Source: Aquanectria penicillioides (lineage: Eukaryota; Ascomycota; Sordariomycetes; Hypocreales; Nectriaceae). Taken from it: a stretch of DNA of 64,000 bases. Position 1 is the stretch's first letter. The number at the start of each line of letters is the position of its first letter. The stretch is taken from positions 6,510,001 to 6,574,000 of the forward strand of contig PYIU01000003.1 of the NCBI GenBank assembly GCA_003415625.1, read 5' to 3'. Of the stretch, positions 55,381-64,000 are shown in pieces. A program made the position numbers and the translations under genes. The notes under the pieces were generated by a model, which made no database searches, had not been told where the DNA came from, and was given only the letters and a program-made list of their open reading frames with translations.

Positions 55381-58300
55381 GCAAAACTGGAGGCCTGACA
55401 CCCTACTCCCGACGTCCCGCGGGTCGGCGTGTCATCATCGCCTCGTGGCCGCCAACGCATCGTCCGTCGCCCGAGGGTAATTCCATCACACGACCGTGGA
55501 CTCCTTCGCTGTTCTGGGACGCGGGCCGCCAAAGGAGGGTGCGGATCAGCGCTTCACGTGGCAGACGGCCGCGCGAGTTGGGCGCAAGTATTCGGCCGTT
55601 TCTGATACCAGGGTCCGTCGGCTCCACGACGCCTTTAGCCCTAAGCAGAACTGTCCTTGCCTCGGTCAGGGCCCTGGTCGCTCCCTCTCTCGAAACCGGC
55701 CCGTCTCGATATCTCCGCAAAGATGAGATGGACGCCTCGGTGTCGAGGACGAAACGGCAGGCCATCTCCGCATCACCAGGCCATGCCCCAGCCTCGATCC
55801 CCGCGGTCACATGTAGTCTTCCCCGACGTGTTCGCTACAGCAAATCCCGGATGTTGGAGCCCATGACCTGCTCAGTTTCCCGCTCGCGGGCCTTTCACCC
55901 GAAGAAGGGTCCTGTCCTCGGGGCGCTTTCGCTGGACGGCGCTATTTTCCCCGTCGGCTAATGGTGACAAGACACCCCCAAAATACTCCCCCAAACAAGG
56001 GCGGCAGGTCAGCAGGGGGACGAGAACCGCGGGCCTGGGACAGAAATCGAATGAGTTTTCCTGGGGTGTGCGATGTTACCCCATTTCCGGGGTCAGGACG
56101 CGGGAAACTGTCGAATGATGCCGGACATTGTGTGTGGGAGCAGGGGATTAAAGGCTAGACAAAAGCGGAGATGAGGGCTAGATGTGAATTTTACAAGAAA
56201 TAATAATAAAATACTAAAGAAAAGAAAATCAAATCAAATCAAATAATAAAATAATTAATCAGACAATCACGATACTTTCGAGAGCATCTCAGTCATGGCG
56301 AACCGACCCTGTGGCTGGCTAGCCCCATGTTCTGACCCCAGATCGCTCACAGACCCAGGGCATCAGCTGTCCTGTGCTGGGCTGAAGAATAGCCTGGATC
56401 ACGGGCGTGGCATGGTGTTATTGGGTAAATATTCTTCCCCGGTGAGCATGACAAGGACGAGAAACTGGACTGTGCATATTATGTATACCACCAGCTCAAC
56501 GCAGCACCGCGGGCTTGAAATACAGGCCATGAAAGGGCTCAGGAGTAAACGGGATGAATTAGTCGGCAGCTGAACAAGCGTGTTCTACGGTATTTTGTCA
56601 GGGTGCTGCGTGTTGATGCTTACGAATAAGACCATGGCCGCATGCAAGAGTTCCTTGATGCCGTCCCCCATCCAGCTCTCCGGAAAACTTGTGGTTGCAC
56701 AAATTTCCCATCATGTCTTTACTTATGAATGCTCTCGAAGCACAATCAAGTATCGAATGAGAGGCTCACTTGCACAAGTTGTGACCGTCTAGGCCAGATT
56801 TGACACGACACCGCCATTTGCTCCCGTCGGGTGAGAAAATGAGCTGGCAGTTCAGAGAACCTTAACATTGGATTATTGCATGCACAAAAATAGGTTTGGG
56901 AGATTTTGATCAGTTCTTGCTTGAAATCCAAGCTTGATATTGATGCCAGATCCAGCATGGCGTAGGCGTGAAGCTTACGTGATATGTCGACTGTTAGAGA
57001 ACAAGGAAACCTGAGGGAGGATTCTCTCTCATTTCATATTGATAGCTTACCAATGTCTGTTATTCTTCTTTGATGAACAATATTTCGTAGTACTTGTTGT
57101 CAAAGTTGGAAATGAACCTGCAAAAGTGACTCTATTTTGCACTTATGACCACGCAGGAGTAATCATATGACTGCAATAAACTGCAAAGCGTAATGAATCA
57201 TCATGGTTTCCCATAAAACAACTTCTATTACGTTACATGTTGTAATATACTACGAACTAGGGACGTCGTGTGTTGGTGAGCGTTGGCTAAACGTTCCGTT
57301 TTCAGTTACCCCAGACTATATGTCGATGCTGAAACGGAGTTTGACAAACCGTTGTGTCAAGACTGAGGCTGGATCAAATCAAATCAAATTTTAAAAAGAA
57401 AATAGCAATAATATTATTTAATTGAAGCGCCAATTACTAGTATTCTTGTTTTTCTCTTTTCATGACTCTCACCCCATGTGTCATCCCCCCTCCAGGAGAG
57501 AGTTGTCACAAATAGTTACTCACGATGCATTACCCCGACTTCAACTGCCGACGCGCATGTGGCGAACGGACTACGTACCGCACGCGATCTTTGAATCACA
57601 CGTGGCGCTGATCCCAAGGCCAGGAGAAATCTGCAAGTCGATTTCGCGCGTAATGGAGGAGCCTATGGTCGAGCAAGTTCCAGCTGCAAGGCAACGCCTA
57701 GACATTCTTCCCCAGCTTCTATCGGCGGGGAGGCACTGAGGGCTCCCATGTGGCGCTGGGGATGACCATCAGATGCCCCCCTATAGAGGCAACGAAATGG
57801 AGAGCTGCGAGGGTACCTTGGTTACCTCGAGAGTCATGAAAAGGGACATGCGGGTCAAGTCTGGACACCGGGACACGGGAGTTCGGACACGCCCCCGTTG
57901 AATTTGGGCTCCGCAAGCGCAGTAAACATCACCACGCAGCGATCCCAAGCCATAGGAAGCGTCCGAGGATCAAAAGGGTGCGCCACGGCCTTTTCCCCGT
58001 GCCCCAGAGTAGCCCTCAGGCAAGCATATGCGCCGAATAGGGCCAGCTCCTCTGGCGCAGCTTCGCCCCAAAGCCGACCAACGCGGATCGTGGCTCGGGA
58101 GTGCAAAAGCCATGGCCGTCAAGCTAGGGAACTCCCCCGATGCGGTAGGTCTTGACGCTGGTGTATAAGGTTCAACACCGGATCGGTTAGCTAGCCACCG
58201 CCCTCACCCTCCCAATCATACTTGGTTCCGCGGCCTTTTCCTTGACACATATCCGAGGAGGAATCGGAATCTGGAATGAAATTTCCGGGAAATGAAAGTT

Positions 58301-60193
58301 GTCTCCGTAAGTGATGCGTCCCCGACTCAAGAGCACGTTGCCATCGGGTGAAGGTTTACGCAAGGTTCTCTCATCCATCGGCTTGGAAACCAATGCAAGG
58401 CGATTGGCTGTCACAAATGTGCCTCACCTCAGCTCACCTGATGGCCGGCATTCGACAATGTGGGTTGCACCGGTGAAAGGCACGCTGGACCAGGAACGTT
58501 TCGTTGGAGGCGGGCACGGTCGAGATCGCCTCTCTCAAGGCCGTAGTCCCAAGGGCTTGTAGGGATGTCCCTCCGTCTGTTTGAGTCCCTTGCAATAGAC
58601 CGAGAACTCGGCCCTTCTTACTGGGGCCAAATGCCCGTTTTCTTTGGCGTTGACATCCCTTGGATGGGGACCGCAATACACCTCAGAGCCCTACGGCACC
58701 AGACACCACGCGATCTTCACGTGTCGCTGGGAATGCCGACACTGGCTCCCGTTTCGAGTGGCGCCATGACGAAGGACGTAGCGCGAAACTTTGAAACTTT
58801 GAGGGACGGCTTTGAGGGGCGGCGTTGTCGACCAAGAGGGAAGCGAGACGTTAGCGGTCGACACCATGACGGACAGGCAGCGAGATGGTTGTGAAGGCCA
58901 CCCAACAGAGAGCCACAGTAATAGTAGAACCGACTGGCGGACCGACCAAAGACCGAGAGACGGAGTCCCATGCCGGAGGACCCGCGGAAGCCCCGCCGGG
59001 CCAGCTACTGGCCGATTCTGGGGCCTCCTGGCATCACCCATTGGCGATGGTGAAGCTTGGCAGGGTGGATGGAGGGTTGGTACAAGGGGTACTTCCACGT
59101 GGTACTTGAGCATGACCCAGCGGTTCCAAGGTAAAAGGTGCCTCACCTTGCTGCCTTGGACCTAGCGGATGGGTCTCGCCTCGGGGCATCCCCGGAGGCC
59201 AAAGATGTCAACCATTTGGCTGGGAAGAGAGAAATTCTAGCGAAGAGTTAGTCCCCCATCGTTGTCACTCGGGACCGTCGGTGGTGATGCGTTGGGGTGT
59301 GTGCGCGCGCCAGCGTGTGAGTGTGATTGATGCAAGTCATGTTTTGATGTTGGTGGGGTTTTTGGAGCCCAACGCGTGGCCAGTTTTGACTTTTCTTCGT
59401 GTTTGATCCTAGTTTCTCTGTGGTTGTGATTGAAACCCTCAGTTCCATTTACCTCCTCATCTCCTAATTGACGGTTCGTACTCGCCTACGCGTGTAATTT
59501 GGGGCGTTTTTGAGGGGGTACGAGTTTGTTGGCTTGAATACGCAAGCACTGTAAGGCACATGCATTTTTACAAGAGCCTTGATGCTTGCTTGTATTGGCA
59601 AAGATCACGACTGGCGCGGCTTTTGTTCGGCCCCCACTTTCCGTGACCGAATTGCGACGGAGCGGGTGTGCTAATACGTTGGCAGTACGTACACAAAACG
59701 GCAAGGTTTATTTATTTTATTTACACATTTATTGTTATTTTCCGTTCAGCCCAAATAGGCATTTCCCTGCACAGATGTGTCATGTGGCCAACTGGTCCCC
59801 AAACAAGACACCATGACGAAAGACCGGGAAAGGCGATAAGTCAATTGCGCTGCTGTCTTATTGTGGCTGGTCACAAGAGGAGAAAAAGAAGAAGAAGAAA
59901 AGTACAGGCACAAGCACGGAGGAGATAAAAGAACGCAAAGAGTAGGATGGCTGTATTCGGTCATAGCGGTGGTGGTGGTGGTGTTGTGTCCCCTCCTCCA
60001 CCACATGCATTGGCAATGAGAGAAGAAAAAAAAACAACTGACAGCCGCATGATCATACAAGATTTGATAGGATGCATTACCCCCAAAACGCTCAACGACG
60101 TGCCCAATAGAGGGTGGCCTCCTTGTGCGGGAGAAGGCTTCTAGAAGCTGTTGCAGTGTGCTCAGTTGGCGACTCAACCCTCCTGATGCCGTC

Positions 60194-60194
<1 letters not shown>

Positions 60195-60228
<34 letters not shown>
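60195..60228. repeat. (GT)17 microsatellite
   Basis: An uninterrupted GT dinucleotide run in non-coding DNA. Confidence 0.9.
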
Positions 60229-60231
<3 letters not shown>

Positions 60232-63200
60232 GAGAAAGTTTTCATTGGCCATCATGGTTTCTCGAGGTGGTGTTGAGGTGTTGAGTGTGGAGGTTTCCCC
60301 CACTCGCTCTCTCCGAAGACGGCCAGAGTATCATTGCAGCTTCAAGTCTGGTGCTAACTATCTCCTGTATCGGCCGCTGCAACCCTCAGTGACATTCTGT
60401 AACATTTTGGTGCTGTCAACCAGTGACTGAGGGCAAGTCCTAGCACCTAGATTAGGACACCACCACACAACTCGGCAGGTGTTGAGTGCTACAGCACACC
60501 TCCACCAGTCCCTACATTGCCTACACGCACAGCAAAGGGGGTGCATAGGGCATCAACAGGGAATCAATCAGCTTCGCGAGAAAAGGGATGACGACTGTCG
60601 GTCCGGCTTCTTGTTGTGCGTGGAGAAAACAATGACATTTAGGACTCACGCAACCTTATGCAACCAACGTTACACGTACCTGTGGCATAGCCAACACCAG
60701 ACCAGGAACTGCCCTCTTGTTTCCGCTTCACTTAAACCCACCAGCACCAACAGCTCCCCCACTCTATCGAACGAAATAACTATCTTGTAATACGATTTTC
60801 TCATGGTTCGATGCCCCGCTATCTCACTGACCACGCGCACTCCTCATCCGAATGACTGCCCCCAATGCCAAAATCCTGCACCCAAGAAACCCCTCACTTT
60901 TTACTGTGATGAATGATTTTTGCCACTTGGCATTTAATTTAAAAAAAAGTGCAGCCCTTCTTCATGTGCCGCTCGAATCGCGTGATGCCCATGCGGATCC
61001 GGGGAAAGGATCTTGATGCGAGGTCATCATTACTGGTGGGATGAGACATGCCGGTGACAACCACACACACCACAGAGTTCGAGCCACACTCAACCAGCCC
61101 CGGATTATGACGTAGCACTTTTCTCTCTCTGCACTTGTTGATGATTCCCACCCCATCGTGAAACCCCAGATCTCCATGTCAACGCGATGGCCACAACAGA
61201 GGGCATGGCGATATCAGCATGATCGGGTCTGTCAAGAAATGAGTGGCAGCCTTGCATCGCTGACGTCGAACTTCATCATCCTCATCAACCCTGATCAACA
61301 GGATCGTCGTCTAGTACCAAAAGCAGAATTTCTCGTGGCTGCTACCGTTCCCGGGGGCCCCATCTGCTCCCCCCCCCAAAAAAAAAACCCCTCCCTCCCC
61401 TCCCCCACCGTCTTCGCTGAACCGATGAGAGGTTCCAACAAACAAAAACACAAATACCTATTTAGGCAACTCACCCAAAGTGAGCACTGCGCTTGGGAAA
61501 TTATTGAAGTTTTTTTTTTTTTAATTACCCAAACTAATCTTGATCATGTCGGAACTTGACCGTAACTCTTTCTTTCACCAATCCTGTGAAACGGTAGCCT
61601 TGCCCAGGCTGCATTGTCGCATTTGCATCAAAACATAATGGTGTCGTCTAAAAGTCGGTGAGGCTACGCATACAGAAGCCACAGAAGCAGACATGCTCTC
61701 ATCACATTTGCACAAACGGGTCGTGCACACGGAGGGCCGACTTGAACGGTGGGAAAAGGCGAGGGACGGCCAGCCACATCTAAGCTGGCCCAACCAAGCC
61801 GCATGCACTTCACGCATGTCATCAAGCTCGTCCGAGTTTTCCGCGCTGCTTGGTGACGTCTTGCCCTGTCCAGGTGTTGTCGATGTGTGTCGTGTCTTGC
61901 AGGGCCAAGCAAGGGTAGGTAGAGAGGCACTGTAGGGAGCGCTTGGCAGACATGTCATGTACATGCGCCGTGCCGCCCTTGAGCGCATCATCGAAGGGGG
62001 TGTGTGGGAAGCAGGTTGCATGTTCCCTGGCCACAGGAGTCCCTCTCGGAGAAACTCAGCAATTACTGCCCTGGCGAAAACGGTGCGTTGTCTGCCCTGT
62101 ACTTGGCATCGCAGTTTGTCCATCTCACAGCGTCCCGAAATCTCTTCGTGCGCGCGGCTACCAGGCCAGGCCATGGACGTCAGCGAACCATGGGCGAATG
62201 CGGTTCCGCTCTACAGCGCACACGTTCGAGCCTTTCCCCGACCGGGGATCCATTCCGACAATGGTTGGGGTAGGATGAAATTATAATGCTGAAAAAATTC
62301 ATTGGCACAAGAATAAATTAAAAAAATAAAACCCTTTTTACTGGATTTCTGTGTTTACCCCAGGCCGTCCCGGATATACAGCAAGGTTCACGGGCGAGCG
62401 GGGCGGCTACCCGTCCAGATCAACAACTTATGTAGAGTCTAAAAAACGGTTCCCCAGAGTGAATAGGGCAGGAAACCGCCCGAGACGGGGAGCCTGAGGG
62501 GGGGGTGTATGCTTTGACTTCCCACCGCTGATCCAGACCAGTGCCAAAAGCCATGACGGAAGGGTTCTGGAGCTCTGGGTGTGGGCTTGATGACGGTCAC
62601 ACGGCTCTCAGAGGAGAATTACTCAAGCAAAGGCCCCTCACCTCACGAGCGCGTGCTCTGTCTGCGAAAGGTTCTCGCCGGTTGTAGATGGAGTTCCATG
62701 AGCCTCCCTTAGCCGATGCCCATGGCTGTCGAGCTTCGTGACTAGCAAGGAAAACCCAAACGCTCACACGGACTCTTGCACACCCTGTGACATTGCAAGG
62801 AGAGAGTGTGTGCTTGTGTGTGTGAGCGATATAGCTGCCCTCCCACCACCGGCTTCTGGTGTTGGGCGTACTTGACTCGAGGCGAAGTAGGTACAAAGCA
62901 TGGCCCGTACTCTACAAACCCTCCAGCCGCACCGGACAGGCTTGATCATAGGATGGGCATCGGGAACCGGGCGGCGTTTTACCCATCCTTACGCACGGAA
63001 ATATGCATCGGAGGGTTTCCCGACAAGGGTGTCAAATTTTTTCGTTCGTTCGGTTCTCAGTGTCTGAACCACCCTTGCGACATCTCAAACTCGGATGCCA
63101 GCCTCCACAGGCGGTGAAAAGCAGGGTTGCAGGCACGAAAGACCAACAGGCTTAAAAATCAGGAACCAAAACTTGATGGCGGGACGGAGTACAGCCCTCG

Positions 63201-63396
63201 GGATCCGAGGAGGGCCAAAACCATGTTCGGAACGCATCTAGAAACGGCATGTCAGTGTCAATGCCGCCGCCAACCCTGGTCAGCTGCCACACAGCTTCTC
63301 GCCAATGTTACAATATACATTCAGCACGCTTCTTCTGACTCAATCTCCCTTACGTGTAAGACATGTAAAACTAATAGCCCACCAGCCTACGCACCG

Positions 63397-63463
63397 CCAT
63401 TGCCTTTGCCATTGCCATTCCCATTGCCATTGCCATTCCCATTGCCATTGCCATTCCCATTGC
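63397..63463. repeat. GCCATT hexanucleotide repeat
   Basis: About eleven hexamers alternating GCCATT and CCCATT, arranged in a higher-order pattern (two or one GCCATT, then CCCATT). Open frames on both strands through it are Met-Ala or Pro-Leu repeats without flanking coding character. Confidence 0.85.
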
Positions 63464-64000
63464 GGTCATGCGGCCATTAGGTACCCCAACCAACCCCGGA
63501 TTCCGAAAGCGGCACCTCCATGTTTCCCCCGGGCTTGCATCCGGCGCCCGGGCCATGGTGATTTGCACTTTGTTGTTGTCCATCTTGTAGCCCCTCCAAT
63601 CCGAGCCTCGGCCCAGCGCGGGAGACAAACGCGGAGACCCGGAGGAAGAAAAGCGCGGGGAAGAAACGGCACTTGACCATGGTCGCCGCCAACCAAAGCT
63701 GGCTGTTGATTTGGCATTCCGACATGCCCCGACCCGGGTCAGCGTGACTGCCAGCTACAAGCCCCCCCCCCCGTCCCCTTCAATGACACAGAGCGATTGC
63801 TGCTGACAAACTTCGCCTTTTTTCGAGGCGTTGATCCACAATGCACTATTCCCGTGTGCCATGTGAGAGAGGATTGCCTTGCAGCGCACCGCACCGCACC
63901 GCAGCGCGGCCTGACGCCGTCGTCGCAAGGCTAAGGGGTTAAACCCAAGTGCTTGGGATTTCCCAGTCAAGAAACTAGTCCTTGAATAGGCAATTGACGG

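Larger units (their letters stand above)
54714..64000. other. 9.3-kb gene-free stretch to the window end
   Basis: Open frames up to 216 codons exist (for example 55,311-55,961) but overlap others on the opposite strand and carry no motif. AT-rich islands lie at 54,714-54,790, 56,195-56,265, 57,370-57,425, 59,700-59,750 and 62,280-62,340, in otherwise GC-rich DNA with microsatellites. No transposon ends, tRNA or rRNA recognised. Confidence 0.55.

Noticed and set aside
55311..55961. 216-codon plus-strand open frame, and a 135-codon frame opposite
   Set aside because: Arg/Pro/Ser-rich in GC-rich DNA, including a tandem repeat; stop codons are rare there by composition. Neither strand shows motifs.
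58990..59060. LADSGAS peptide resembling a retroelement aspartic protease
   Set aside because: A short chance match: no further protease, reverse transcriptase or integrase motifs and no terminal repeats nearby.
61575..62174. 199-codon minus-strand open frame
   Set aside because: No motif, no signal or membrane segments, and three comparable frames on the other strand.
1..64000. CRISPR arrays, tRNA and rRNA genes
   Set aside because: No regularly spaced identical repeats with unique spacers were seen, and no tRNA T-loop/acceptor combination or rRNA core was recognised by eye. A tRNAscan or covariance search would settle the RNA genes.

Overview
The window reads as nuclear DNA of a filamentous ascomycete, most likely a sordariomycete and plausibly a member of the Hypocreales. 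The evidence is short 46-130 bp introns with GT..AG ends and CTAAC/CTGAC branch sites, CACCATGG-type starts, an HDEL-tailed ER Hsp70, a Zn2Cys6 regulator, and RTA1, 2EXR and NACHT-ankyrin type families. The genus is not fixed by anything I can see.

Left part (1-34 kb) is ordinary gene-dense sequence. The edge carries a broken NACHT/ankyrin (NLR-like) gene. Then come NMN adenylyltransferase (NAD synthesis, six exons), an unassigned minus-strand exon, a secreted endonuclease/exonuclease/phosphatase-type hydrolase, a DUF2461 protein, an unrecognised basic/acidic protein, BiP/Kar2, a fungal transcription-factor-domain protein divergent from a short-chain dehydrogenase, a 2EXR protein, HBS1 (ribosome rescue GTPase), CCT5 (chaperonin epsilon), and a Zn2Cys6 regulator convergent with an RTA1 membrane protein. 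Several of these belong to protein quality control and translation (BiP, HBS1, CCT5), but nothing suggests they are co-regulated.

Right part (34-64 kb) is strikingly gene-poor. Three non-coding stretches of about 6.5, 7.8 and 9.3 kb are GC-rich, packed with microsatellites and homopolymers, and punctuated by short AT-rich islands. Only two small coding islands interrupt them: a single-exon RWD/CHY zinc-finger protein (40.6-42.7 kb), and a divergent pair of a DHA-type MFS transporter and a large polytopic membrane protein with a TLC-like signature (50.5-54.7 kb).

The observations I rate highest are these. HBS1 exon 2 carries a Ski7-like exosome-binding motif and has an in-frame alternative acceptor. 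The isolated MFS/TLC-like divergent pair looks like a transport or detoxification module. Two otherwise intact genes each miss one base in a C homopolymer, and a third gene may share this, which suggests either assembly error or recent inactivation. Exon models were built by eye from splice signals, phase and family similarity; coordinates of internal exons are given in each entry.
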